This document shows, one piece after another, positions 37,818-48,571 of a stretch of DNA of 64,000 nucleotides. The position numbers and the translations under genes were made by a program. Source of the stretch: an uncultured Maribacter sp. (GTDB lineage: Bacteria; Bacteroidota; Bacteroidia; Flavobacteriales; Flavobacteriaceae); assembly GCF_947496775.1 (NCBI RefSeq), contig NZ_CANMDU010000010.1:88121-152120 (forward strand). The letters are read 5' to 3'. Positions within the stretch are counted from its first letter, which is position 1, and the number at the start of each line of letters is the position of its first letter. Below the pieces are notes generated by a model. The model saw nothing but the letters and a program-made list of their open reading frames with translations, did no database searches and had not been told where the DNA came from.

Positions 37818-40800
37818 ATGCCTATGTGCAAATTTACTTTAAACGCTAAATTCGTCAAGTACCTTTTAACACTAGTATTTGCCGTTGTATCATATTCAGC
37901 AACTGCTCAGGTACAAAAAGCTTTTTCCATTAGGTATTCCGAAACCATTAATGGTGATGTAACAATGATTGCAAACAATGTGCTATCCGCTCATGCAACT
38001 AACAACTTTAATGGTAATGAAGATAACCAGGATTCTAATAATAGAGTTTATGTAGATATTGACAGTGATACTTCTACCTTTAACTCAAGTAGCGCAAATT
38101 TAACCGACCCAGAACCTGGGGTGTCTTGTAAAGAATTTGTAAGAGCTTATATATATTGGGCTGCTTCCGATAAAGAACCAGGCGGAGTTACTAATAATAA
38201 CGAATCATGGAATCACAATGAAATAAAACTAATGCTTCCTGGAGAATCGAACTACACTACAATAGTTGCAGATGAAATTATATATAGAGGTAGAGATTCA
38301 CATTTTAGCAATGATCCGTATATAGGTATTAAAGATATAACCGATGAAGTAAAATTGCTTTCTAATCCTTACGGAACCTATCAAGTTGCAAATATAAAAG
38401 CTTCGTACGGAGGATTAGAGCCACATGATGTTCCTGGTGGTAATTATGGTGTAGCAGGTGGATGGCAAATTGTTTTTGTATATGAATCTCCACAATTGTT
38501 AAGAAGAAATATAACCCTTTTTGACGGTTACGCTCATGTTGATAATAACACAGAAACCGAATTTAACGTAAATGGTTTTTTATCTATTCCAAACGGACCT
38601 GTAAAAGCGGATATCGTTTTAGGTGTTATTGAGGGAGATAGAGTACTGAATGATGATAGTTTTCAAATATTAAGACCTGATAATGTTTGGGAAAGAATTA
38701 GCACTTCTCTTAGAGATGAAGATAACTTTTTTAACAGCAGAATTACAATAGATGGTGCTGATTTCACCAATAGAAACCCTAGCAGTACAAACACTCTAGG
38801 TTTTGATGCTTCAATTTTTGAATTAAAAAACCCTGGAAATCAGTTAATCGATAATAATCAAAATAGCACTAGATTAAAAGCTACCTCTGGTACCACCATT
38901 GGCAATGGAGAATCTTATGGTTTGTATTTAGTAGGTTTTTCTATTGAAGTTTACGAACCAAGCTTAGGAGCTTTAGAGTTTTTAACCTCCCCGCTAAATA
39001 GCACATATAGTCCAGGAGATACCGCCACATTATCTTTAAGTATTGAAAATACGGGTAATGATAATATTCACAATTTAGAAATCTCAACAATTTTACCAAA
39101 TGAAGTAGAGTTTGATGCTACGCAACCTTTACCAAGCGGAGTAACCTACAACTATAATAGCGGTACAAGAACACTAACGTTTTATGTAGCAGATGGAAAT
39201 GTAGATACCAATGATTCTGCTTTTACGATTGATTTTGATGTCATTGTAAAAGACCAATGTTATTTTTTAGAAGGTGCATGTGCAGGTAATTTTAGCATTC
39301 AAGCTGAAGCTAATTTTACTGGCGAAATTAACACCCTTCCAAGAACAACATATAGCTCTGGAACCAAAGATATTTGTGGATTTGGTAATCATGACCCTAG
39401 TGTTGTTTCTATTAATCGTCCAGCGCAAGTAAATTGGACGACAGCAGCAAATGCACTAAACAGAACTGTTGAATGTAGTGATGCTACTGCATTAACAACT
39501 GCTCAAGCTTTGGAACCAGCAACAGAGTTTTGCAACTTTACTTTAAATAAAACTTCGGGTAGCTTTGTTGCCGATGCCGGTTGCGCTTCAACTGGGACAT
39601 ACACAAACACTTGGGAGTTTACAGATGGATGCGGTAGAACAAGCTCAACGTTTACGCAAGTTATTACTTTAGTAGATAACGGTGACCCTACATTTGTAGA
39701 AGCCTTACCTTCTGATACAGTTGCTGCTTACAACAGTATCCCAGGTGCTGAAACACTAACTGCAAATGATAGTTGCGACACCAATGCAACAGTTTCTTTT
39801 AACGAAAATTACATCGGAGACAATACCGGAACAACATATACTATTGTTAGAACTTGGATTGCTGAGGATTGTTCTGGAAACTCTATATCGCATACGCAAA
39901 ACATATATGTAACTGAGAATGGTGATCCAATTGGTTTAGCCATCAATGATCTTACTGTAGATGAAGATGCTGGCACTGCAATTTTTACAGTAACTCATAC
40001 CGGTTTTGTTTCTGGAGGGTTCACAGTTAATCATGCTACAAATAACAACACTGCGGTTGCACCGGGCGATTTCACAGCTATAGCTACAGCTCCAATATCT
40101 TTCAATGGTACACATGGCGAAACACAAACAATAACAGTTACTATAATTGATGACTCGCTTTTAGAATCTAATGAAAATTACAATATAGAATTAACAGCAG
40201 CAACTAACACTCCTAGCATTAACGATGATAGTGGCTTAGGAATTATCAATGACAACGATAATGCTACTCTTGTCCTTTCTGCTAATAATGCTACGGAAGG
40301 GAGTAATATAATATATACTGCCACCCTTTCTACAGTAAACAATACTGGTACTGTTATTACTGTAGACTTTGCAGACCTAACTACTGGTTCTGCAACTTCT
40401 GGAACAGATTATACCGCTGTACCTGTTAATGCAACAATTACTATTGCTAATGGAGCCACAACTGGTACTATTAATATACCAACAACTCAAGATAGCGTAA
40501 TTGAAGGCAATGAAACTATAATTGCTCAAATTAGTAATGTATCTTATTCCGGAGTTACAATTAGCTCCAACTCTGCTACTGCTATCATTAATGATGATGA
40601 TAATGCAGCTCCTGGTGATGGTATCGCTTTTTCGCAAGCTATAGTTAATACTTTAGAAGGAAATGTTGCTGCGGATAATGTAACACTTACTTTTAATGTT
40701 ACCTATTCTGGTACTATTCCTGCCGGAGAAACAGTTTCTGTAGATTATACTACCGTAGACGGAACTGCGCTTGATGCTTCTGATTATGAAAGTAATTCTG

Positions 40801-43800
40801 GTACCCTACAATTTACATCTGGAAACCAAGCTACAACCATAGTGGTACAAGTAACAGAAGACACTAACATTGAAGCGGATGAGAACTTTACTGTTCTTTT
40901 AAATAATATTACTACTGCAAACGGTTTTACTACCGGATTTGTAGATGGAAACTCTTCTAACTCTGCTACTGGTAATATCAATAATGATGATAATGCTGGA
41001 GCTGGTGATGGTATCGCTTTTTCTAGTGTTACTATTTCTGAAGATGAAGGAAATGTTGCTGCGGATAATGTATCACTTACTTTTAATGTTACCTATTCTG
41101 GTACTATTCCTGCCGGAGAAACAGTTTCTGTAGATTATACTACCGTTGACGGAACTGCACTTGATGCTTCCGATTATGAAAGTAATTCTGGTACCCTACA
41201 ATTTACATCTGGAAACCAAGCTACAACCATAGTGGTACAAGTAACAGAAGACACTAACATTGAAGCGGATGAGAACTTTACTGTTCTTTTAAATAATATT
41301 ACTACTGCAAACGGTTTTACTACCGGATTTGTAGATGGGAACTCTTCTAACTCTGCTACTGGTAATATCAATAATGATGATAATGCTGGTGCTGGGGATG
41401 GTATCGCTTTTTCTAATGTTACTATTTCTGAAGATGAAGGAAATGTTGCTGCGGATAATGTATCACTTACTTTTAATGTTACCTATTCTGGTACTATTCC
41501 TGCGGGAGAAACAGTTTCTGTAGATTATACTACCGTTGACGGAACTGCACTTGATGCTTCTGATTACGAAAGTAATTCTGGTACCCTACAATTTACATCT
41601 GGAAACCAAGCTACAACCATAGTGGTACAAGTAACAGAAGACACTAACATTGAGTCTGATGAAAACTTTACCGTGCTTTTAAATAATATTACTACTGCAA
41701 ACGGTTTTACTACCGGATTTGTAGATGGGAACTCTTCTAACTCTGCTACTGGTAATATCAATAATGATGATAATGCTGGAGCTGGTGATGGTATCGCTTT
41801 TTCTAATGTTACTATTTCCGAAGATGAAGGAAATGTTGCTGCGGATAATGTATCACTTACTTTTAATGTTACCTATTCTGGTACTATTCCTGCGGGAGAA
41901 ACAGTTTCTGTAGATTATACTACCGTTGACGGAACTGCACTTGATGCTTCTGATTACGAAAGTAATTCTGGTACCCTACAATTTACATCTGGAAACCAAG
42001 CTACAACCATAGTGGTACAAGTAACAGAAGACACTAACATTGAAGCAGATGAAAACTTTACCGTGCTTTTAAATAATATTACTACTGCAAACGGTTTTAC
42101 TACCGGATTTGTAGATGGGAACTCTTCTAACTCTGCTACTGGTAACATCAATAATGATGATAATGCTGGAGCTGGTGATGGTATCGCTTTTTCTAATGTT
42201 ACTATTTCTGAAGATGAAGGAAATGTTGCTGCGGATAATGTATCACTTACTTTTAATGTTACCTATTCTGGTACTATTCCTGCGGGAGAAACAGTTTCTG
42301 TAGATTATACTACCGTTGACGGAACTGCACTTGATGCTTCTGATTACGAAAGTAATTCTGGTACCCTACAATTTACATCTGGAAACCAAGCTACAACCAT
42401 AGTGGTACAAGTAACAGAAGACACTAACATTGAAGCAGATGAAAACTTTACCGTGCTTTTAAATAATATTACTACTGCAAACGGTTTTACTACCGGATTT
42501 GTAGATGGGAACTCTTCTAACTCTGCTACTGGTAATATCAATAATGATGATAATGCTGGAGCTGGTGATGGTATCGCTTTTTCGCAAGCTATAGTTAATA
42601 CTTTAGAAGGAAATGTTGCTGCGGATAATGTAACACTTACTTTTAATGTTACCTATTCTGGTACTATTCCTGCCGGAGAAACAGTTTCTGTAGATTATAC
42701 TACCGTAGACGGAACTGCGCTTGATGCTTCTGATTATGAAAGTAATTCTGGTACCCTACAATTTACATCTGGAAACCAAGCTACAACCATAGTGGTACAA
42801 GTAACAGAAGACACTAACATTGAAGCGGATGAGAACTTTACTGTTCTTTTAAATAATATTACTACTGCAAACGGTTTTACTACCGGATTTGTAGATGGAA
42901 ACTCTTCTAACTCTGCTACTGGTAATATCAATAATGATGATAATGCTGGAGCTGGTGATGGTATCGCTTTTTCGCAAGCTATAGTTAATACTTTAGAAGG
43001 AAATGTTGCTGCGGATAATGTAACACTTACTTTTAATGTTACCTATTCTGGTACTATTCCTGCGGGAGAAACAGTTTCTGTAGATTATGCTACAGTAGAC
43101 GGAACTGCGCTTGATGCTTCTGATTATGAAAGTAATTCTGGTACCCTACAATTTACGTCTGGAAACCAAGCTACAACCATAGTGGTACAAGTAACAGAAG
43201 ACACTAACATTGAAGCGGATGAGAACTTTACTGTGCTTTTAAATAATATTACTACTGCAAACGGTTTTACTACCGGATTTGTAGATGGAAACTCTTCTAA
43301 CTCTGCCACTGGTAATATCAATAATGATGATAATGCAGCTCCTGGAGATGGTATCGCTTTTTCTAATGTTACTATTTCTGAAGATGAAGGAAATGTTGCT
43401 GCGGATAATGTAACACTTACTTTTAATGTTACCTATTCTGGTACTATTCCTGCTGGAGAAACAGTTTCTGTAGATTATACTACCGTAGACGGAACTGCAC
43501 TTGATGCTTCCGATTATGAAAGTAATTCTGGTACCCTACAATTTACATCTGGAAACCAAGCTACAACCATAGTGGTACAAGTAACAGAAGACACTAACAT
43601 TGAAGCGGATGAGAACTTTACTGTTCTTTTAAATAATATTACTACTGCAAACGGTTTTACTACCGGATTTGTAGATGGGAACTCTTCTAACTCTGCTACT
43701 GGTAATATCAATAATGATGATACTAACGCAGGCGACGGAATCCAATTTACGCAAACTGAAGTAATTGTTACTGAGGGTACAGATGATTACGCAATTTTCA

Positions 43801-45353
43801 ATGTTACCTTAACAGGAAATATTGGAGAGAACGTAACTGTGGATTATACTACCGCTGTTGGAACAGCTATAAGTCCTAATGACTTTACAGAAACATTAGG
43901 AAGAATAACTTTTGAACCAACGGTTAAATCGTTTAATATTCAAGTACCAATAATAGATGATATTTTAGTAGAAAATCAAGAACAATTTACAGTTATACTT
44001 TCTAATATTGTTTCTAACATTGGAATTGAATTTGTAAACGGACAACCAACAAACACGGCAACTGGTACTATTAATGATAATGATAGTGACGCAGATTTCC
44101 CGAATGACGAAACAGTTAGTTGCGATGCTATCCCAGCAATTGAGACTATTGTATTAAATGCAAAAAATTGTGCGTACACCGTAGATGTTGTAGAAAATAT
44201 AACTGGTCAGGACGATTCTTGCCCATCAGAATATACTATTACAAGAACTTGGACTGTAACAGACTGTGTTGGTAATATTCGTACACATACACAAACTATT
44301 ACTGTAGAAGATACTACAGCACCAACTTTTGTAGAAACATTACCACAAAATATTACAGTTGCTTGTAATGCAGTTCCTGATGCAGAAGCCCTAACAATTA
44401 CAGATAATTGTGATGCTAATGCTACAGTAACTTATAATGAAACTACTACAAATGATAGAAACTGCTCTACGGGTTATGTTATAACTAGAACTTGGACCGC
44501 GCAGGATTGTGCAGGTAATGAAAATACACATACGCAAACTATTACTATAGAACCTACAGGTCCTATTACAGCAAGTAACTATGACCAAGAAATTACAATT
44601 ACTTGTGGCGAGGATATTCCTGAAGTTCCTGCTATTGAATTTATGGGCGGTTGCGGAGATTTTGATGTAGTATTTACAGAAGAAGAGCAATTCTCTACAG
44701 ATACAGATGATTATATGATTGTAAGAACTTGGAATGTTACCGATTCTTGTGATAACATGGAAACATTTGAGCAAATAATATTTGTAATGCAGCCTCAAGA
44801 AGAATTAATAACTATTGATATTTGTATTGAAGACTCAGAAATAGATTTAATAAACTATTTACCAGAGAGCTTTGACACTAATGGATCTTTTGAAGTAATA
44901 AGCGGAAACGCAACTTTAAATGGAAGTTATTTTGACCCAATTAATTTCGAAGTAGGAGAATATATTATTTCTTACTCGTCAATAGATACTTCTTGTAAAT
45001 TCTATGCAGAATATACTATAAACGTTAATGCAGACTGTGTTCCTTGTGGGGTAAAAGATATAGTTGTTTCTAAAGCAGTAACTGTTAACGGAGATGGTAT
45101 TAATGACTTTTTTACCATAACTGGAGTAGAAAATTGTGATTTTCAATTCCATGTACTGCTATTTAACAGATGGGGAGATAAAGTTTATGAATCTGAGAAT
45201 TATGACAACGATTGGGGCGGTTTTTCTCCAAGTGGCTCTTTTGGAAATACAGGAGTATTACCTTCCGGAACCTATTACTATATTATCAACATACCAAATA
45301 GAGACAATATTAAACCTTTAAATGGCTACATTTATCTAGGCACACAGCAATAA
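37818..45353 (+). CDS. Giant T9SS type B surface adhesin with Calx-beta repeats
   Basis: A 2511-residue secreted protein. A signal peptide ends near TATAQ (~31). Residues ~35-375 form a domain seen at the start of flavobacterial adhesins; a DUF11-like domain follows (~380-490); Cys-containing HYR-like units lie at ~540-700. Calx-beta domains run from ~702 to ~2094: two divergent, eight near-identical (933-1971), one divergent. Further HYR-like units (~2095-2300) lead to the C-terminal CHU_C/gliding-motility sorting domain (~2410-2511, VTVNGDGINDFF ... FNRWGDKVYES), which directs type IX secretion. Calx-beta domains bind calcium, so the stalk is probably calcium-stiffened. It resembles SprB-type adhesins in layout, and a PorP/SprF-like gene lies downstream. 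Confidence 0.93.
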   Translation: MPMCKFTLNAKFVKYLLTLVFAVVSYSATAQVQKAFSIRYSETINGDVTMIANNVLSAHATNNFNGNEDNQDSNNRVYVDIDSDTSTFNSSSANLTDPEPGVSCKEFVRAYIYWAASDKEPGGVTNNNESWNHNEIKLMLPGESNYTTIVADEIIYRGRDSHFSNDPYIGIKDITDEVKLLSNPYGTYQVANIKASYGGLEPHDVPGGNYGVAGGWQIVFVYESPQLLRRNITLFDGYAHVDNNTETEFNVNGFLSIPNGPVKADIVLGVIEGDRVLNDDSFQILRPDNVWERISTSLRDEDNFFNSRITIDGADFTNRNPSSTNTLGFDASIFELKNPGNQLIDNNQNSTRLKATSGTTIGNGESYGLYLVGFSIEVYEPSLGALEFLTSPLNSTYSPGDTATLSLSIENTGNDNIHNLEISTILPNEVEFDATQPLPSGVTYNYNSGTRTLTFYVADGNVDTNDSAFTIDFDVIVKDQCYFLEGACAGNFSIQAEANFTGEINTLPRTTYSSGTKDICGFGNHDPSVVSINRPAQVNWTTAANALNRTVECSDATALTTAQALEPATEFCNFTLNKTSGSFVADAGCASTGTYTNTWEFTDGCGRTSSTFTQVITLVDNGDPTFVEALPSDTVAAYNSIPGAETLTANDSCDTNATVSFNENYIGDNTGTTYTIVRTWIAEDCSGNSISHTQNIYVTENGDPIGLAINDLTVDEDAGTAIFTVTHTGFVSGGFTVNHATNNNTAVAPGDFTAIATAPISFNGTHGETQTITVTIIDDSLLESNENYNIELTAATNTPSINDDSGLGIINDNDNATLVLSANNATEGSNIIYTATLSTVNNTGTVITVDFADLTTGSATSGTDYTAVPVNATITIANGATTGTINIPTTQDSVIEGNETIIAQISNVSYSGVTISSNSATAIINDDDNAAPGDGIAFSQAIVNTLEGNVAADNVTLTFNVTYSGTIPAGETVSVDYTTVDGTALDASDYESNSGTLQFTSGNQATTIVVQVTEDTNIEADENFTVLLNNITTANGFTTGFVDGNSSNSATGNINNDDNAGAGDGIAFSSVTISEDEGNVAADNVSLTFNVTYSGTIPAGETVSVDYTTVDGTALDASDYESNSGTLQFTSGNQATTIVVQVTEDTNIEADENFTVLLNNITTANGFTTGFVDGNSSNSATGNINNDDNAGAGDGIAFSNVTISEDEGNVAADNVSLTFNVTYSGTIPAGETVSVDYTTVDGTALDASDYESNSGTLQFTSGNQATTIVVQVTEDTNIESDENFTVLLNNITTANGFTTGFVDGNSSNSATGNINNDDNAGAGDGIAFSNVTISEDEGNVAADNVSLTFNVTYSGTIPAGETVSVDYTTVDGTALDASDYESNSGTLQFTSGNQATTIVVQVTEDTNIEADENFTVLLNNITTANGFTTGFVDGNSSNSATGNINNDDNAGAGDGIAFSNVTISEDEGNVAADNVSLTFNVTYSGTIPAGETVSVDYTTVDGTALDASDYESNSGTLQFTSGNQATTIVVQVTEDTNIEADENFTVLLNNITTANGFTTGFVDGNSSNSATGNINNDDNAGAGDGIAFSQAIVNTLEGNVAADNVTLTFNVTYSGTIPAGETVSVDYTTVDGTALDASDYESNSGTLQFTSGNQATTIVVQVTEDTNIEADENFTVLLNNITTANGFTTGFVDGNSSNSATGNINNDDNAGAGDGIAFSQAIVNTLEGNVAADNVTLTFNVTYSGTIPAGETVSVDYATVDGTALDASDYESNSGTLQFTSGNQATTIVVQVTEDTNIEADENFTVLLNNITTANGFTTGFVDGNSSNSATGNINNDDNAAPGDGIAFSNVTISEDEGNVAADNVTLTFNVTYSGTIPAGETVSVDYTTVDGTALDASDYESNSGTLQFTSGNQATTIVVQVTEDTNIEADENFTVLLNNITTANGFTTGFVDGNSSNSATGNINNDDTNAGDGIQFTQTEVIVTEGTDDYAIFNVTLTGNIGENVTVDYTTAVGTAISPNDFTETLGRITFEPTVKSFNIQVPIIDDILVENQEQFTVILSNIVSNIGIEFVNGQPTNTATGTINDNDSDADFPNDETVSCDAIPAIETIVLNAKNCAYTVDVVENITGQDDSCPSEYTITRTWTVTDCVGNIRTHTQTITVEDTTAPTFVETLPQNITVACNAVPDAEALTITDNCDANATVTYNETTTNDRNCSTGYVITRTWTAQDCAGNENTHTQTITIEPTGPITASNYDQEITITCGEDIPEVPAIEFMGGCGDFDVVFTEEEQFSTDTDDYMIVRTWNVTDSCDNMETFEQIIFVMQPQEELITIDICIEDSEIDLINYLPESFDTNGSFEVISGNATLNGSYFDPINFEVGEYIISYSSIDTSCKFYAEYTINVNADCVPCGVKDIVVSKAVTVNGDGINDFFTITGVENCDFQFHVLLFNRWGDKVYESENYDNDWGGFSPSGSFGNTGVLPSGTYYYIINIPNRDNIKPLNGYIYLGTQQ
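40614..43730 (+). repeat. Eight tandem 390-bp Calx-beta repeats inside the adhesin gene
   Basis: Units begin at 40614, 41004, 41394, 41784, 42174, 42564, 42954 and 43344; the last is one codon shorter. Each encodes 130 residues starting GDGIAFS and ending INNDDNAGA. Two 5' variants occur: SQAIVNTLEG (units 1, 6, 7) and S(N/S)VTISEDEG (units 2, 3, 4, 5, 8). Protein differences are few (e.g. IESDENF in unit 3, VDYATVDG in unit 7), and DNA identity is very high, including third positions. Confidence 0.95.
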
Positions 45354-45372
45354 GCATACTATATAAATCCAT

Positions 45373-45404
45373 AAAAAAAGGAGGAAATCATCCCTCCTTT
45401 TTTT
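45373..45404 (+). terminator. Strong terminator after the adhesin gene
   Basis: A perfect 12-bp stem (45373-45384 with 45393-45404), 8-nt loop, with the T run forming the end of the stem. It separates the adhesin transcript from the PorP/OmpA genes. Confidence 0.85.
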
Positions 45405-45628
45405 ATACACAAAATTATTCAAACACCCTATAAAAAATGCCTTTCAACGTTATGTGCAATTTTTACATCTTGTCCACATATCCTTGATAAATTACAAATA
45501 AACGATATAAATGTTTCCTATCGAATTTTACTTTAGTTAAACGTCTATAATATTAAAAAAAGAAACATTATTGTTGCTTTGTAAAAGAAATAAAGAACAA
45601 ATCTTAATAAACCATTAACAACAACAAC

Positions 45629-46534
45629 ATGAAATTATCTAAAATATTCATTTTTGGATGTATTTTATTATCAAGTGTCCTAACTAAGGCGCAACAGTTA
45701 CCACAGTTTACCCAGTATATGTATAACACTATATCGGTAAACCCAGCATATGCAGGAAGTAGAGAAACGCTAAATGCCACTATTTTACATAGAAATCAAT
45801 GGGCCGGCTTAGAAGGTAACCCAAGAACTAATACATTCTCTGTTCACTCTCCTTTAAGAGATGAGAGAATAGGGCTAGGTTTATCCTATATTAACGATAG
45901 GCTTGGAGACGAAAGTACCAACTATATTTACGGAGATTTTTCTTATTCTGTTTATTTAAACAGAGAAGTAAAAATGTCTTTTGGATTAAAAGCTGGTTTA
46001 TCAAACTACACATTATCTAATCCAGATATTACAGACCCATTTTTTAATGATAATTTTAATAGCTGGAATCCTAACTTTGGAGCTGGTGTATTTATTGGAT
46101 CCAACCGATGGTATGCAGGAATTTCTTCTCCTAGAATATTAAATACAGATGTTAATAATGGAGAATTTAAAGCTATAGAAAGAAACAGCTATTATGCTAT
46201 TGGAGGATTAGTTTTAGACATGTCTGAAACATTAAAATTTAAACCTACCATAATTTCAAAATTTACAAACGGTGCTCCCGCTACATACGATGTAACTGCC
46301 AATTTTTTGTTTAACGAAAAATTTTGGATAGGTGCCTCTTATAGATTTAACGACGCATCTAATTTTGGTGCTATGATGGATTATCAGGTAAGCAAAGACA
46401 TCAGAATAGGTTATGCATACGATTTACCTACATCAACAATAAAACCATATACGGGAGGAACACACGAGATTATTCTTATTTACGAATTAATAAAGAAAAA
46501 GAAAGGCCCTATAAAATCCCCAAGATATTTCTAA
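45629..46534 (+). CDS. PorP/SprF-family type IX secretion membrane protein
   Basis: A 301-residue outer-membrane beta-barrel protein with a signal peptide ending at TKAQ and the family opening QLPQFTQYMYNTISVNPAYAGS. SprF of Flavobacterium johnsoniae is needed to secrete SprB to the surface; paralogues follow type B adhesin genes in many flavobacteria. By position it is the likely partner of the adhesin at 37818-45353. TTGCTTTG at 45574-45581 is a near match to a -7 box. The OmpA-type gene starts 9 bp after the stop. Confidence 0.92.
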   Translation: MKLSKIFIFGCILLSSVLTKAQQLPQFTQYMYNTISVNPAYAGSRETLNATILHRNQWAGLEGNPRTNTFSVHSPLRDERIGLGLSYINDRLGDESTNYIYGDFSYSVYLNREVKMSFGLKAGLSNYTLSNPDITDPFFNDNFNSWNPNFGAGVFIGSNRWYAGISSPRILNTDVNNGEFKAIERNSYYAIGGLVLDMSETLKFKPTIISKFTNGAPATYDVTANFLFNEKFWIGASYRFNDASNFGAMMDYQVSKDIRIGYAYDLPTSTIKPYTGGTHEIILIYELIKKKKGPIKSPRYF

Positions 46535-46543
46535 TCTAAAAAA

Positions 46544-48496
46544 ATGAAGATTATGAAAAACACAAAACCATTATTTTTATTCTTGTTTTTTATTGTATTT
46601 CAGTTGTCTTTTGGACAATATGGTGCTCAAAAAAAAGCAGATTACTACTTTGGTCAATTTTCTTATTCTAAAGCAATTAAAGAATACGAAAGAATGATTA
46701 AAGGAGACTTAAACACAAGTTATGCGCATCAGCAATTAGCAGAATGTTATCTCTTAATTAGGGATTACAAAAAAGCTATTCCGCATTTTGAAGCTATAAT
46801 TAATGATGCCATGCTTCCTACAGATTATTATTTTAAATATGCTATGGCTTTATATAGCGATGGCCAGCATAAACTATCGGAAAAATATTTAAAAAAATAT
46901 AAAAAATACAACAAAAATGACTCTAGGGTTAAACGTTTTTTAAAAGACGGAAACCTTGCATCTGTGGTATTTAATAGCCGACAAAGGTATGATGTTGAAC
47001 CAGTATCCTTTAACTCTACAGAAAGTGACTTTGGAGTATATTCTAACCAAGGAATACTCTATTTTGCTTCCTCTCGAAAAGATGCTGTAGAAGGAGATGT
47101 GTATGGCTGGAACGAAGAACCTTGGTTAGATTTATTCCAAGTGCAAGAAGACAATCCAATGTCTATTCCTAAAAAAATACCAGGTAGCGTAAATACCAAA
47201 TTTCATGAAAGTTCTTTAGTTTTTTCAACAGATTACAAAAAAGACACCATAATCTATTTTACAAGAAATAACTATTATGAAAAAAAAGAAGGCTATGGTG
47301 CTTCCAATGAAATTAATCTTAAAATTTACAGTGCTATTCAAGAAAACGGTGAGTGGAAAGAAAATAGAAGCTTACGCATAAATAGCGATTATTATTCTAC
47401 TGGCCACCCTACAATAACTCCAGATAGAAAAAGAATATACTATACTTCGGATAGACCTGGAGGTTTTGGAGGTACAGATATATACTATTCCAATATTCAT
47501 GAAAGAGGAGGTATTGGTTCTCCAATAAATGCGGGACCTACAGTAAATACCGAAGGAAACGAAATGTTCCCTTTTATTAACCAAGAAGGAAAATTATTTT
47601 TCTCTTCGGACGGGCATGTTGGCTTTGGGCAATTAGATGTTTTCTCTACTATTAGTAATGAAGAAGGAGAAATCGTTGATGTAATAAACTTAGGAACCCC
47701 TATGAATAGTTCAGCGGACGACTTTGCTTATTATGCTCACGAAAATGGAATAAATGGTTATATAAGCTCTAATCGCGACGGAGGAAAAGGTGGAGATGAT
47801 ATTTACAAATTTAAGTTTACCCCTGCCCTAGATATAGAAGGAGTGGTTACCGATGGTATAAACCATAAACCTTTAGACAGTGTAAAAATTAGACTCTTCG
47901 ACCAAAAAACGAGTACCCTAGCTGCAGAAACCACAACAGATAAAAACGGGTATTACAGATTACCAATAAATAGAAAAACAAACTATATGATTGAGGCTGT
48001 AAGAAGAACACACCCTCATGAAAATGTTTTCTTAAATACATATTCCGTAAAACATAGTACGAAAATAATTCAACAAGATATTGTTTTAGAACCTGTGCTA
48101 GATTTAAAGCTTTTGGCTAACCTAAATAAAATTTATTTCGATTTTAATAAAAGTGATATAAGGCCCGATGCAGCTCGAGAATTAGATAAAGTTGTAAACG
48201 TAATGGTAAACATGTACCCGGATATGATTATTAGATTAGAAGCACATACTGACCCTGTCGGAAGTAATGCTTATAATGACAGATTATCCGAAAGCAGAGC
48301 CAAATCTACCTACGAATACTTAATAGCAAATGGGGTACCCCGAGAGCATATTTTATCTTATAAAGGATACGGAAAAAGAAAACTCATTAACCACTGTACT
48401 AGTAAAAAAGATTGTTCTCCAGAGGAATTAGAATTAAACAGAAGAACAGAATTCCCAATAATACAGATTAAAAAAGGTGTTATCTTAGCTAAATAA
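46544..48496 (+). CDS. OmpA-family protein with TPR, PD40 and carboxypeptidase-regulatory-like domains
   Basis: A 650-residue exported protein (signal peptide ending at SFGQ). TPR-like repeats (~25-130) are followed by WD40-like PD40 beta-propeller blades (~150-420; GTDIYYSNIH, GKLFFSSDGHVGFGQLDVF, GGKGGDDIYKF), a carboxypeptidase-regulatory-like domain (~425-510, IEGVVTDGINHKPLDSVKI) and a C-terminal OmpA domain (~525-645; IYFDFNKSDIRPDAARELD, LEAHTDPVGSNAYNDRLSESRA) that binds peptidoglycan. It is co-transcribed with the PorP/SprF-like gene and probably anchors or energises the adhesin export site; the latter is inference. Confidence 0.92.
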   Translation: MKIMKNTKPLFLFLFFIVFQLSFGQYGAQKKADYYFGQFSYSKAIKEYERMIKGDLNTSYAHQQLAECYLLIRDYKKAIPHFEAIINDAMLPTDYYFKYAMALYSDGQHKLSEKYLKKYKKYNKNDSRVKRFLKDGNLASVVFNSRQRYDVEPVSFNSTESDFGVYSNQGILYFASSRKDAVEGDVYGWNEEPWLDLFQVQEDNPMSIPKKIPGSVNTKFHESSLVFSTDYKKDTIIYFTRNNYYEKKEGYGASNEINLKIYSAIQENGEWKENRSLRINSDYYSTGHPTITPDRKRIYYTSDRPGGFGGTDIYYSNIHERGGIGSPINAGPTVNTEGNEMFPFINQEGKLFFSSDGHVGFGQLDVFSTISNEEGEIVDVINLGTPMNSSADDFAYYAHENGINGYISSNRDGGKGGDDIYKFKFTPALDIEGVVTDGINHKPLDSVKIRLFDQKTSTLAAETTTDKNGYYRLPINRKTNYMIEAVRRTHPHENVFLNTYSVKHSTKIIQQDIVLEPVLDLKLLANLNKIYFDFNKSDIRPDAARELDKVVNVMVNMYPDMIIRLEAHTDPVGSNAYNDRLSESRAKSTYEYLIANGVPREHILSYKGYGKRKLINHCTSKKDCSPEELELNRRTEFPIIQIKKGVILAK

Positions 48497-48517
48497 AATT
48501 ACCCACCATAACCAACC

Positions 48518-48552
48518 AAAAAGGGTCTATCCAAAACGGATAGACCCTTTTT
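48518..48552. terminator. Bidirectional terminator between the OmpA gene and clpP
   Basis: A perfect 15-bp stem (48518-48532 with 48538-48552) and 5-nt loop, with A and T ends, between convergent genes. Confidence 0.9.
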
Positions 48553-48571
48553 AATTTTGTAAAACTAGTTC

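Noticed and set aside
40784..43711. A series of repeated ~65-residue antisense frames across the Calx-beta array
   Set aside because: They recur once per 390-bp repeat at the same offset, so they are by-products of the repeated coding sequence.
40614..43730. CRISPR array
   Set aside because: The 390-bp repeats are coding and directly abutting, with no spacers.
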